From: DATARH01 sp036268425
GTDB lineage: Bacteria; Pseudomonadota; Alphaproteobacteria; ATCC43930; CGMCC-115725
Reading direction: 5' to 3'
DNA length: 64,000 nucleotides
NCBI GenBank assembly: GCA_036268425.1
Contig: DATAUE010000028.1
Coordinates: forward strand, 61,193-125,192
Under the pieces are notes generated by a model that ran no database searches, was not told where the DNA came from, and saw only the letters and a list, made by a program, of their open reading frames with translations. This document shows positions 54,376-62,458 of this stretch, in pieces. The position numbers and the translations under genes were made by a program. Positions within the stretch are counted from its first letter, which is position 1. The number at the start of each line of letters is the position of its first letter.

Positions 54376-55014
54376 ATGATGGATTTGGGTATTCCGGCGC
54401 ATCATTACGTCTCACCGCTGCCGGTCGATCCGATGCCGCCAGCCATCGTTGCGTTGCGCGACAGCACCGAGCCGGTCTGGGTTTTTGCCTACGGCTCGCT
54501 GATGTGGAACCCGGAAATGGCGTTTGCCGAGACGCGGCCGGCGCTGCTGCGCGGGTTTCACCGGCGCTTTTGCCTGTATTCGCGGGATTATCGCGGTACG
54601 CCGGAGCGGCCGGGGCTGGTGTTGGGGCTGGACCGCGGCGGTGCGTGCCGCGGACTGGCGCGGCGCCTGCCGCAAGCCGCGCTGGGGGCGGCGATCGATC
54701 GCCTATGGGCGCGCGAGATGGCCGGGCAGGTTTATGACATGCGTGCCGTGACGGTAGCGACGTCAGCCGAGATGCTCAGCGCCTATGCGTTTGTCGTGCG
54801 CCGCGACAATACAGACTATGCCGGCCGCCTGCCGCTTGAGCGGGTGGCGGAGGTTATCGCAGCTGCCGCCGGCGGTCGCGGCACCGGTCGCGATTATCTC
54901 GACAATACCGCTCGCCACCTTGCCGAACTCGGCATCCGCGATGATGGCCTGCGGCGGCTTCATGCCCTGGTGGAGGAGCGCTATGCCGCTAGTGGTGCGT
55001 CGCCGAGCCTTTGA
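54376..55014 (+). CDS. ChaC-like gamma-glutamylcyclotransferase
   Basis: 212 aa from the ATG at 54376 (or 54379). The longer open frame to 54193 crosses the terminator and the previous gene and is rejected. ChaC motifs: VWVFAYGSLMWNPEM (the YGSL substrate loop), RPALLRGFHRRFCLYS, RDYRGTPERPGLVLGLD, and DNTARHLAELGI. Expected to split gamma-glutamyl peptides such as glutathione to 5-oxoproline in the cytoplasm. It is next to a glutaredoxin-like gene, a possible thiol-metabolism link. Confidence 0.9.
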   Translation: MMDLGIPAHHYVSPLPVDPMPPAIVALRDSTEPVWVFAYGSLMWNPEMAFAETRPALLRGFHRRFCLYSRDYRGTPERPGLVLGLDRGGACRGLARRLPQAALGAAIDRLWAREMAGQVYDMRAVTVATSAEMLSAYAFVVRRDNTDYAGRLPLERVAEVIAAAAGGRGTGRDYLDNTARHLAELGIRDDGLRRLHALVEERYAASGASPSL

Positions 55015-55378
55015 CCGGAGTCCAGGATGGCGGATCGCTCGCCGGAAAGCTGTCTTCCGAGGCCGATAGCACCGGGTCGTCGGCATTCTGGTCGTGCGCG
55101 CGATCACCGCCGCCATCCTGGTTGAGGCGCCGGCGCTGCGCGACCTTGGAGCGATCGTTTTCGGTCGTATCGATCCCTATGGCATCGTAGACCGGGCAGA
55201 AGCCGGTCACGCCGCGCTGCAACAACGCGGCGCCGCCCAATGCCACCACTAATCGACCGAGCGAAGGATGCAGCAGGGCGCGTAAGATAAGTGCCGAACC
55301 GGCAAGGGCAGACCCGATTCGTTCTCCGGTTCCGACATTGGAAACGGGAGACGGCAGGGAAGGGGCTTTGGCCGGCAT
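54989..55378 (-). CDS. DUF2892 (YgaP-like membrane) protein
   Basis: 129 aa from the ATG at 55378. Residues about 20-70 carry two short hydrophobic helices with GERIGSALAGSALILRALLH and GGAALLQRGVTGFCPVYDAIGID, the DUF2892 inner-membrane signature. The C-terminal tail VLSASEDSFPASDPPSWTP is a recurring soluble tail in these proteins. Its 3' end overlaps the ChaC-like gene by 26 bp tail to tail. Function unknown. Confidence 0.8.
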   Translation of the reverse strand: MPAKAPSLPSPVSNVGTGERIGSALAGSALILRALLHPSLGRLVVALGGAALLQRGVTGFCPVYDAIGIDTTENDRSKVAQRRRLNQDGGGDRAHDQNADDPVLSASEDSFPASDPPSWTPVKGSATHH

Positions 55379-55599
55379 CGGGCGCTCCGTGGAATTGATC
55401 TTTTTCTCCAACGTTTTCCGGCGAACGCAGTTCCGCAAGGGTCATCTCGGGCAACGGCCCGAGAGGCGCCGCAATCGGCGCCGCGGCGCGGCCGCAGTTG
55501 CGCGGCATAATATGGGTGAGCGGCAGGGGTTGGCCGCTTTGAGGCGGGGCAGAGTGAGGGACCAACGAATGTGCGCGGAAAGCCGCTCCGGCAAAAGCG

Positions 55600-57699
55600 G
55601 TGTCGCAGCCCATGCCTGATCCGTCGCCGCGCGTCGATCCCGATGATCACCATTCGAACCTGTCGTCGCGCCATCCACGGCGTCCCCGGCGATTGATGCC
55701 GCCGCGCGGACGCGGCCCGGGTGGCCGCATGATCAATGGCGCCTTAAAGCTCGTTCTGCTGATGACGCTGTGGGTCGTCATCATCGGCGGCATCGTCTTG
55801 ACCTATTTCGCGATGACCTTGCCCGATACGAGCCAGCTCGCGGTGGCGGCGCGCCGGCCGAGTGTTACGATTCTGGCGGCAGACGGCAGCCTCATCGCCA
55901 GTTTCGGCGATATGTTCGGGCAGCCGCTGACCTTGAAGCAGATGTCGCCTTACTTGCCGAAAGCCGTCATCGCGACCGAGGACCGGCGGTTCTATAGCCA
56001 CTTCGGCGTCGACCCGGTTGGGTTGATGCGCGCCGCGTTCACCGATCTGCGGGCCGGCCATGTCGTACAGGGTGGCAGCACGATCACCCAGCAACTCGCC
56101 AAGATTGTGTTTCTGACGCCGGAGCGAAGTTTTGGCCGCAAAATCCGCGAGATCCTGCTGGCGCTGTGGCTCGAACGCCGGTTCACCAAGAACCAGATCC
56201 TCGAAATTTACCTGAACCGGGTCTATCTCGGAGCCGGCACCTATGGCGTCGATGCCGCGGCACACCGCTATTTCCGCAAATCCGCCGCCAAGCTCAACCT
56301 GTTCGAAAGCGCCGTCATTGCCGGGCTGTTGAAGGCGCCGACCCGGTTCAACCCGGCGCGCGACCGCGACGCGGCAAAGGGGCGCGCCACTCAGGTGCTC
56401 GACAATATGGTCGATGCCGGCTTCATCACCGCCGCCGACGCCGCGGCGGGTGCCAAGGAAGGCACGACGCTGGCGGTCGCCGGGCGATCCGGTTCGCGCT
56501 ATTTCGCCGATTGGGTGGCAGATCAGATCCGCGACTTTGCCGGCACCACCGACCGCGACCTGACGGTCAAGACGACGCTTGATCCGCGCCAGCAGACTGC
56601 CGCTGAGGCGGCAATCGACGGCGTTCTTTCACGCTACGGAGTCAAGGACGCGGTCAGCCAGGGGGCGCTGGTGTCGATGTCGACCGACGGCGCGGTGCGC
56701 GCCATGGTCGGCGGCCGCGATTACGGGCAGAGCCAGTTCAACCGTGCCACCCAGGCGCAGCGACAACCGGGGTCGTCATTCAAGCCGTTTGTCTATCTCG
56801 CTGGCCTCGAAGCCGGGCTGCGTCCTGACGACCGTTTCGACGATGCGCCGATCCGTATCGGCAACTGGCAGCCGCACAATTATCTGAACCATTACCAGGG
56901 CGAAGTGAGCGTCGCCGAAGGACTGGCGCAGTCGATCAATACGGTAGCGGTGCAGGTCGCCGAACGCGCCGGCATCCCGCGGGTCATCGCGACCGCCAAC
57001 CGACTCGGCATTACTTCCGATCTGGCGCCGGATGCCAGCATCGCACTCGGCACCAACGAGGTGAACCTGCTCGAACTGGTGTCGGCCTATGCCCCGTTTG
57101 CCAATGGCGGCGCCGGTATATTGCCCTATGGCATCACGGAAATCCGCGACAGCGACGGCAAGCTGGTCTATCGCCGCAATGGTTCTGGTCCGGGGCAGGT
57201 GATATCACCTGGCATGGTCGGCATGATGAACGAGATGCTGGCCGGCGTCATATCGCAGGGCACCGGCAAGAGAGCCGCGATCGGGCGGCCCGAAGCCGGC
57301 AAGACCGGCACGACTCAGGAATACCGTGACGCCTGGTTTATCGGCTACACCGCCGATCTCGTTGCGGGTGTGTGGTTCGGCAATGACGACAATACGCCGA
57401 TGAACAAGGTGACGGGCGGCACGCTGCCGGCGGCCGCCTGGCACAGTTTTATGTTGGCCGCCACCCGGACGATGCCGGTCCGGCCGTTGCCGAGCGCGCC
57501 AGCCATGAGTGATGTACCAGTTTCGGCCTCGGTATCAGCCACGGCGCCGGCAGAGGAAACCCCACTCGACCGTTTGTTCGGCTGGCTAGGCGGCCCCGGA
57601 GGCGGCGGGCCGGCCGGTCTGCCACCCGACCCACGCGGTTTCGCGGACCCTCGCGCGTTCAGCGGCGGCCGTTATCCCGGCCCGGCGCCGAGCAACTGA
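55600..57699 (+). CDS. Class A penicillin-binding protein (PBP1 family)
   Basis: Bifunctional glycosyltransferase/transpeptidase. 699 aa from GTG 55600; ATG 55612 is an alternative. Anchor helix about 48-70. GT51 domain: ATEDRRFYSHFGVDPVGLMR, GGSTITQQLAKIVFL, RKIREILLALWLERRFTK, EIYLNRVYLGAGTYGVDAAA. Transpeptidase: SxxK in PGSSFKPFVYLAG, SIN in AQSINTVAVQ, KTG in EAGKTGTTQEYRD. The tail is Pro/Gly-rich. PBP1A is most likely; the exact subclass is not settled. Confidence 0.93.
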   Translation: MSQPMPDPSPRVDPDDHHSNLSSRHPRRPRRLMPPRGRGPGGRMINGALKLVLLMTLWVVIIGGIVLTYFAMTLPDTSQLAVAARRPSVTILAADGSLIASFGDMFGQPLTLKQMSPYLPKAVIATEDRRFYSHFGVDPVGLMRAAFTDLRAGHVVQGGSTITQQLAKIVFLTPERSFGRKIREILLALWLERRFTKNQILEIYLNRVYLGAGTYGVDAAAHRYFRKSAAKLNLFESAVIAGLLKAPTRFNPARDRDAAKGRATQVLDNMVDAGFITAADAAAGAKEGTTLAVAGRSGSRYFADWVADQIRDFAGTTDRDLTVKTTLDPRQQTAAEAAIDGVLSRYGVKDAVSQGALVSMSTDGAVRAMVGGRDYGQSQFNRATQAQRQPGSSFKPFVYLAGLEAGLRPDDRFDDAPIRIGNWQPHNYLNHYQGEVSVAEGLAQSINTVAVQVAERAGIPRVIATANRLGITSDLAPDASIALGTNEVNLLELVSAYAPFANGGAGILPYGITEIRDSDGKLVYRRNGSGPGQVISPGMVGMMNEMLAGVISQGTGKRAAIGRPEAGKTGTTQEYRDAWFIGYTADLVAGVWFGNDDNTPMNKVTGGTLPAAAWHSFMLAATRTMPVRPLPSAPAMSDVPVSASVSATAPAEETPLDRLFGWLGGPGGGGPAGLPPDPRGFADPRAFSGGRYPGPAPSN

Positions 57700-57724
57700 G
57701 CCGGCGCCGGATCGGGAAACCGGG

Positions 57725-58780
57725 TCAGTTAAAGCGCGGGCTGACCTTTTCGCACAACAGTTGCAGCGACCGCATGACCCGCTCGTGCGGGATCTTGGTG
57801 CCGCAATTCATCTCGGCAAGAATGCCGTCGAGGCCGAGCTTTTCCTTGAGGCCCATCAGCCGGTCGGCGACCTTTTCGGCTGAGCCGACAATGATCTTTT
57901 CGCGCATCGCGTCTTCATAGCTGATCGTCTGCAGACGCCGGCCGCGGGCGGTGCGGTCTTCGACGGCACGCACACCGGAGCGGCTCGCCGAATCCTCAAG
58001 GCGCTCGCCGAGATAGCGGTAGAAATACATGATGCTTTCTTCCGGCTCCTCGATCGCCTGCTTGTCGGTGTCGGCGACGTAAACCGGCGCGCGCAGGAAT
58101 ACCTTGCCTTCGCCCGGATGCCCGGCTTCCTTCCACGCCTTGCGATAGGCGGTGATGTTCGGTTCAAGCTCTTCGAGGGTGCCGAGCCGCACCGCGACAA
58201 ACACCGCGTGGCCGAGTTTGGCGATCGCCGGGAAGGTATCGGCGCTGTTGGCGGCGACGCGGATTTCCGGCCACGGCTTCTGATAGGGCTTCGGTGTCAG
58301 CCTGACATTGTCGAAATTGTAGTATTGGCCCTTGTAGGAAAAGGTGTCTTCGGTCCACGCCTTCTTCAGAATTTCGAGCGTTTCGGCAAAACGGTCGCGG
58401 CTTTCTCCGTAGGGCACGCCGTAGGCTTCATAGGTACGAGGAAAACCGCTGCGCCCGACCCCGAAAATCAACCGGCCGTGGCTGATCTGGTCGACCGTTG
58501 CGGCTTCCTCGGCGAGCCGCAGCGGATGACACAGCGGCAGGACCTGCACCGCGGTGCCGATCTTCATCCGCTTGGTGCGGGCGGCGATGGCGCTTGCGAG
58601 GGTCAGCGGCGCGGACAGCACCGAGCGCTCCGGCGCAATGTGGATTTCGGCCAGCCACATCGCATCAAGGCCCCAGCGTTCGGCGGCATCGACCTGCTCG
58701 AACGAGGTCGCGAACGCCTGTTCGTCACTGACCCCGCTCGGCCGCTGAAACTCGTGAAACATGCCGAATTCAAACGCCAT
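57725..58780 (-). CDS. LLM-class flavin-dependent oxidoreductase
   Basis: 351 aa luciferase-like TIM barrel. FGMFHEFQRPSG at the N terminus, WGLDAMWLAEIHIAPE, RTKRMKIGTAVQVLPLCHPLRLAEEAATVDQ, GRLIFGVGRSGFPRTYEAYG, RDRFAETLEILKKAWTE, and a C-terminal GSAEKVADRLMGLKEKLGLD. FMN or F420 and the substrate cannot be decided. Monocistronic; the 58781-59037 stretch holds no gene I can support. Confidence 0.9.
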   Translation of the reverse strand: MAFEFGMFHEFQRPSGVSDEQAFATSFEQVDAAERWGLDAMWLAEIHIAPERSVLSAPLTLASAIAARTKRMKIGTAVQVLPLCHPLRLAEEAATVDQISHGRLIFGVGRSGFPRTYEAYGVPYGESRDRFAETLEILKKAWTEDTFSYKGQYYNFDNVRLTPKPYQKPWPEIRVAANSADTFPAIAKLGHAVFVAVRLGTLEELEPNITAYRKAWKEAGHPGEGKVFLRAPVYVADTDKQAIEEPEESIMYFYRYLGERLEDSASRSGVRAVEDRTARGRRLQTISYEDAMREKIIVGSAEKVADRLMGLKEKLGLDGILAEMNCGTKIPHERVMRSLQLLCEKVSPRFN

Positions 58781-59037
58781 CTTTGTCCTCCGTTTTCCCC
58801 GCGCGCCCGGGCGTCACCGTTATTCGAGGCTCTCAAGGGCCTTATTGCCAAGAGAACCCGATAGCGGCGCGAGATTAGGAGCGAATTCGCAGCAAGGCGA
58901 GTCAAGAAAAGCCCGAATTTCCGCTCATTCCGCGATGGCTGACCGGCGCAAATCGCCGTCTGGCGCTTCTTTGGAATCGAAAATGACATAGTAAGCCGGT
59001 AGATTTTTCGCGATTAACCATTTTCCTGATGTCGTGA

Positions 59038-59718
59038 TCAACGAATCGCTATTGTGATTCGCCAACCCCACGCCTATCGTCTGCCTACCCCCGCGCCTTC
59101 AACCCCCTAAAAAACAAGCAACAATCGAGTGTCTGCTCGCACGGCGCGCTGATCATTCGCGAAACCCGCACCCGGTTCGGCGAGGCCCGGCTCGGCTATG
59201 GCTGGGCACTGATCGAGCCGGTGCTGCACATTTCACTGTTATCGGTAACCTTCGCGGTGCTGATGCACGGCCGTCCGCCAATCGGCGCGCATTTTTTCAT
59301 TTTTTACTACACCGGCCTCATTCCCTATCACGTCTTCATCCACACTAGCGGCGGCATGAGCCATGCGATCGTCGGCAACGGCTCACTGTTGCAACTGCCG
59401 CTGGTGACGACGTTCGACGTCGTGGCGGCGCGCGGTCTGCTCGAAGTGATGACCGATATAACGGTCGCGGTAATTCTGCTGGTCGGCTTCAACATGATCG
59501 GGTTGGCCGCGACACCTGACGATCTGTGGGCACCCTCGATCGCGCTGCTGGTCACCGCAATGTTCGGCTGTGGCGTCGGTTATATCAACGCCGTGACCAC
59601 GGTGTTCTTTCCGTCTTGGGAAAAGATCTACAGCCAGATCACCCGCGTTCTCTATTTCATTTCCGGCATTTTCTACATGCCGGAAGCAAGAGGATTTCTG
59701 CGGGTTTTTGCGATCTAA
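59038..59718 (+). pseudogene. Truncated ABC-2 type permease (polysaccharide-export, KpsM/Wzm-like)
   Basis: The frame open from 59038 to the TAA at 59716 encodes IIRETRTRFGEARLGYGWALIEP (about 59152-59220) and continues to FPSWEKIYSQITRVLYFISGIFYMPEARG, the core of ABC-2 exporter permeases. No ATG or GTG lies in frame where the family starts. The C terminus stops at FAI, about 50-60 residues short of the usual end. No ATPase partner is adjacent. The fragment is probably dead, left at a rearrangement border. GTG 59221 would give a 165-residue remnant. Confidence 0.75.
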
Positions 59719-59825
59719 GTCTCGCCCTAGACACATAAAGCCACGGGGTCGCAGTGAGGCACAGTGAGCGCATTCGGGTTGCGCTCCTGAAATTCACTGC
59801 GGCGGTATGCAGAAAAACGACTGGG

Positions 59826-60002
59826 CTACGTGGCGGGTTTAGTGTCCTTGACGACTTCCACTTCAGCGGCGAGAACTTCGTACGCGCGAGCTATCTGCAA
59901 ATAGCCGTACCGTATATCTGGCAGTTTGCTCACCGTCGCTAGTTTGCGCGCTACCTCCGCTTGCCTGCGATAATATTCTGGCCCTCGGATTGCAGCTATC
60001 AT
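59826..60002 (-). CDS. Small conserved hypothetical protein
   Basis: 58 aa from the ATG at 60002 (MIAAIRGPEYYRRQAEVARKLA). YRRQAE-type helical small proteins are common in alphaproteobacteria and lack known function. The frame extends upstream to 60239, but that portion is not protein-like. GC is lower than in the preceding core region. Confidence 0.55.
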   Translation of the reverse strand: MIAAIRGPEYYRRQAEVARKLATVSKLPDIRYGYLQIARAYEVLAAEVEVVKDTKPAT

Positions 60003-60134
60003 TGTCGTTTCTTTCGCAGAGTTTCGCCCCCGCGGCAACATTAACGACTGCGCTCGCCGGCGGTTGCAGCAGGTCAGGGTTGACGGATTGGTCTGCTCCG
60101 CGCTTTCATAGAACAAATAGGCAACTTCTACTGC

Positions 60135-60389
60135 ATGAATACCGTTAAAATATATCAACTTTCGGGTGAAGAACGAAGCGTGATTCGCGCTGTCGGTCTT
60201 GCATACCGGCGAGCGTGGCGCGCAGGGCTCCATGAGCATCGATGCTATGCGGCAGCGCTCGCGGAATACCGGCGGCTCGTCTCCGAAATCGCAGCCGATA
60301 CAGTAGGGGCTTCAGAGCGCGTCGCCCGGATAATCGCCGCTGCGGTCAACGCCGATCCGAAGTGGTTCTGGGAGGGGCCGGATGCTTAG
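60135..60389 (+). CDS. Small hypothetical protein
   Basis: 84 aa, helical, with many Ala/Arg (YRRAWRAGLHEHRCYAAALAEYRRLVSEIAAD, ERVARIIAAAVNADPKWFWEGPDA). Weak ribosome site; convergent with the next gene by a 4-bp overlap of stops. No family recognised. Confidence 0.5.
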   Translation: MNTVKIYQLSGEERSVIRAVGLAYRRAWRAGLHEHRCYAAALAEYRRLVSEIAADTVGASERVARIIAAAVNADPKWFWEGPDA

Positions 60390-60625
60390 GACTGATCTGC
60401 GCTGTGGGAATCTCCGATAAGGTCCTCAAGCGGTTCGACATCGCGCACGTCTTTGGCGGCGCGCCGCAATTCAAAAGAAATGTGAGTACACACGGGACAG
60501 TCGGGAAACCATCGGCCTCTGAGAAGAGTCACCTCTTCAGGCATTTGGGAATGCGGCGGACGGTGCGTGATACAGTAAATGCCCGACACCGGCACGATTT
60601 GGCGGGAAAAAAATTCTTGAGCCAT
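60386..60625 (-). CDS. Small hypothetical protein with HxP and CxxC motifs
   Basis: 79 aa: GIYCITHRPPHSQMPEEVTLLRG then RWFPDCPVCTHISFEL. The combination HRPPH, EVTLL and FPxCxxC is a conserved pattern in small alphaproteobacterial proteins of unknown function, perhaps a zinc knuckle. Ribosome site weak. Confidence 0.6.
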   Translation of the reverse strand: MAQEFFSRQIVPVSGIYCITHRPPHSQMPEEVTLLRGRWFPDCPVCTHISFELRRAAKDVRDVEPLEDLIGDSHSADQS

Positions 60626-60699
60626 TGTGCGAACCTTTTTGTGTCTTGTGAGAACAGTTTTCGTCAGCCTCCGTTCCCGATTTCGGTCGCCGGAATAGA

Positions 60700-60729
60700 A
60701 ACGGGCACCCCGTTTCCGAGGTGCCCGTT
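60700..60729 (-). terminator. Hairpin downstream of the 54-aa gene
   Basis: AACGGGCACC and GGTGCCCGTT form a perfect 10-bp stem with a 10-nt loop. On the minus strand it is followed by TCTATT only, so it is a weak intrinsic terminator at best. It sits 30 bp after the stop of the 60760-60924 gene. Confidence 0.55.
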
Positions 60730-60759
60730 GCAGTTCGATTTCACGCTGCGAACCGTTGT

Positions 60760-60924
60760 TTAGCGTTTCTCTTTCTCATCGTGTTCGCCGCTTTTACGGC
60801 CAGCTTCGACCGCAATCTCGGTGTGTCGTTCCTTGCTTTCGTCTGGCACGTCCTTCCCGACTGTGCCTTGGGGTGTTGTCTTTTTGTCCATATCTGATTT
60901 CGAGGAGTGCTCGTTATTCGGCAT
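60760..60924 (-). CDS. 54-aa hydrophilic protein
   Basis: Starts ATG 60924 (MPNNEHSSKSDMDKK) and ends KSGEHDEKEKR before TAA at 60760. Very charged, disordered, with AVEAGRKSGEHDE recalling KGG-type stress-induced small proteins. Single gene followed by a hairpin. Coding is likely from composition, but the evidence is limited. Confidence 0.5.
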   Translation of the reverse strand: MPNNEHSSKSDMDKKTTPQGTVGKDVPDESKERHTEIAVEAGRKSGEHDEKEKR

Positions 60925-60961
60925 GATAAGACCTCGACTATTCAGTGATTAGGGAGAAGGA

Positions 60962-61285
60962 CTAGTCGGCTGTGCCGACGCCGCGGTTGATGCCACGATC
61001 GTAGCGATTGGTTCGATTCTGCCGTATCAGCCCGCCAAGGCCAACAAGACCGATGAGGCCCAGCCAACCCCAGTCAGGACCACGATCACTGGTGTTGTCG
61101 CCGGCGCCCATGCTCGTTCCGTATCCAGTAGTGGATGATCCTGATCCTGCCGTGGAGTTACCTGTCGTCGTCGCGGGCGTATTGGCCGATGTGTTGCTCG
61201 GGCTTTGGGCAAATGCCAACCCCGTACCACCCAAAAGAAGAAAAGAGCTCAAAGCATACGCGTTAAGATTGGGGGAGATTTTCAT
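60962..61285 (-). CDS. Secreted WGxxGxxG-type protein
   Basis: 107 aa from the ATG at 61285. The signal peptide ends near GLAFAQS. A Ser/Thr/Gly-rich linker (SANTPATTTGNSTAGSGSS) leads to a C-terminal DWGWLGLIGLVGLGGLIR helix followed by basic residues. The WGxxGxxG helix plus Arg/Asn tail is a known C-terminal module of exported bacterial proteins. Probably membrane-tethered; function unknown. Confidence 0.7.
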   Translation of the reverse strand: MKISPNLNAYALSSFLLLGGTGLAFAQSPSNTSANTPATTTGNSTAGSGSSTTGYGTSMGAGDNTSDRGPDWGWLGLIGLVGLGGLIRQNRTNRYDRGINRGVGTAD

Positions 61286-61347
61286 AGGATAATTCCTGGT
61301 TTTCAACGAAGATGTGCTACTAACCCTAAATTTCTGCGGTAGTTCCC

Positions 61348-61593
61348 ATGTCTGATCAGAAACGCTGGAGCGAAGGGCCGGAAATGGGCCATGCGACATT
61401 GCTGGACCATTTAGCAATGACCCGCAGACACGTCATTGAAGGCGCAGCAATCCTTGCACGCCAACGTGATCTAATCGCCAGAATCGCAGAGCAGGGAGGA
61501 AATACAGCCGCCGCCGTCTTGCTTCTCAAACAATTCGAGCAAACACAGGCTGAACACATTGCTCACCGCGACCGATTGGAAGCGCTGCTATGA
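61348..61593 (+). CDS. Small helical hypothetical protein
   Basis: 81 aa: HATLLDHLAMTRRHVIEGAA, ILARQRDLIARIAEQGG, then FEQTQAEHIAHRDRLEALL. Helical pattern seen in small rhizobial and phage-associated proteins; no function known. Divergent from the WGxxGxxG gene. Confidence 0.6.
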   Translation: MSDQKRWSEGPEMGHATLLDHLAMTRRHVIEGAAILARQRDLIARIAEQGGNTAAAVLLLKQFEQTQAEHIAHRDRLEALL

Positions 61594-61698
61594 TGTTGAT
61601 CCTAGGCGCTCACGCGGATGCCCTGTATTTGTATGTTGCATGATCCAGATTGCGCATCGGTAGCAAAAGAGTTCTCCTCCCCGCTGGTTGGTTGGGTT

Positions 61699-62154
61699 TT
61701 AGAATGGTATGTCGTCGGGATTGATCTCGTTGCCATCGGAAGGCGGCGGCACTTCGAGTGCGGCGCCCTTTCGAGTGATCTGCACGTACCCCTCCGCGTC
61801 CTCCGCGACTTCAAATCCTTCGGCGACTAGATAGAGCGCGGTCACGCGGCGACCTGCGACGGTCGTCTTTTCCGTGTGCACCGTAAGTGTCTTGCCGATC
61901 CACTCCTTGCTGTCGCTGCCGAATGCCTCGACCAAGCCGCGGATCGTGGCGCGATTGAGATTGACGTTCAGTGCCTCAGGCTTGCCCTCGAAACGCACCT
62001 TGCAGACATCTTGGGTCTTGGCGGCGCCCGTCTTCTCGTCCTTGAATTGGCTTTCGACACGCGTGCATTCGTCGATGATCTTGGCGCGGGTGCCGACTGT
62101 TAAATCGGCGGCTTTGGCCCATGCGCCGCTTCTTGCTACGTTGCTGTAATCCAT
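61699..62154 (-). CDS. SSB-like phage protein with a C-terminal DDIPF tip
   Basis: 151 aa. The centre is beta-rich (AKIIDECTRVESQFKD, DVCKVRFEGKPEALNVNLNR, TLTVHTEKTTVAGRRVTALYL). The last residues are acidic and end EINPDDIPF, the tip with which single-stranded DNA-binding proteins recruit partners. Last gene of the phage-like operon, 4 bp after the nucleotidyltransferase gene. SSB function is inferred from the tip and context; the OB fold is not proven. Confidence 0.65.
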   Translation of the reverse strand: MDYSNVARSGAWAKAADLTVGTRAKIIDECTRVESQFKDEKTGAAKTQDVCKVRFEGKPEALNVNLNRATIRGLVEAFGSDSKEWIGKTLTVHTEKTTVAGRRVTALYLVAEGFEVAEDAEGYVQITRKGAALEVPPPSDGNEINPDDIPF

Positions 62155-62158
62155 AATA

Positions 62159-62458
62159 TTATTTTAAGAAGAATAAATCTACTCGAACTCCCTTATACTC
62201 ACAGACCGCGATCATCTTATCCGTACAGGATGCTTCGTTTTGCACGCTGTTTACGAATACGCCCAACTTGTCCAGAAGAACGACGTGCTCAAGCTGGTGC
62301 TCGACCTGATGCGGATACACTACGATATCCGCATCCTTAGTGCTTTCGCCTTTGATCATGAGGCTGCCAATTAGACCGCAATGATATCCAAGGGGCACTA
62401 GAACCTGCTCCATTTCACGGCAAATTCTTACGCCGTCCTCTAGCGTCAACCACGTCAT
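62159..62458 (-). CDS. Small nucleotidyltransferase-fold protein
   Basis: 99 aa. GLIGSLMIKGESTKDADIVVYP has the Gly-Ser and D-x-D of the Pol beta superfamily, and YKGVRVDLFFLK supplies the third acidic strand. Short versions occur in phages. It overlaps the upstream PD-(D/E)XK gene by 4 bp. Target unknown. Confidence 0.65.
   Translation of the reverse strand: MTWLTLEDGVRICREMEQVLVPLGYHCGLIGSLMIKGESTKDADIVVYPHQVEHQLEHVVLLDKLGVFVNSVQNEASCTDKMIAVCEYKGVRVDLFFLK

Noticed and set aside
59035..59037. A second selenocysteine TGA upstream of the ABC-2 permease fragment
   Set aside because: No Cys-containing motif falls at this position, the surrounding frame is not family-like, and the gene is also truncated at its 3' end.
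58781..59037. A gene between the LLM oxidoreductase and the permease remnant
   Set aside because: Only short frames without ribosome sites are present.
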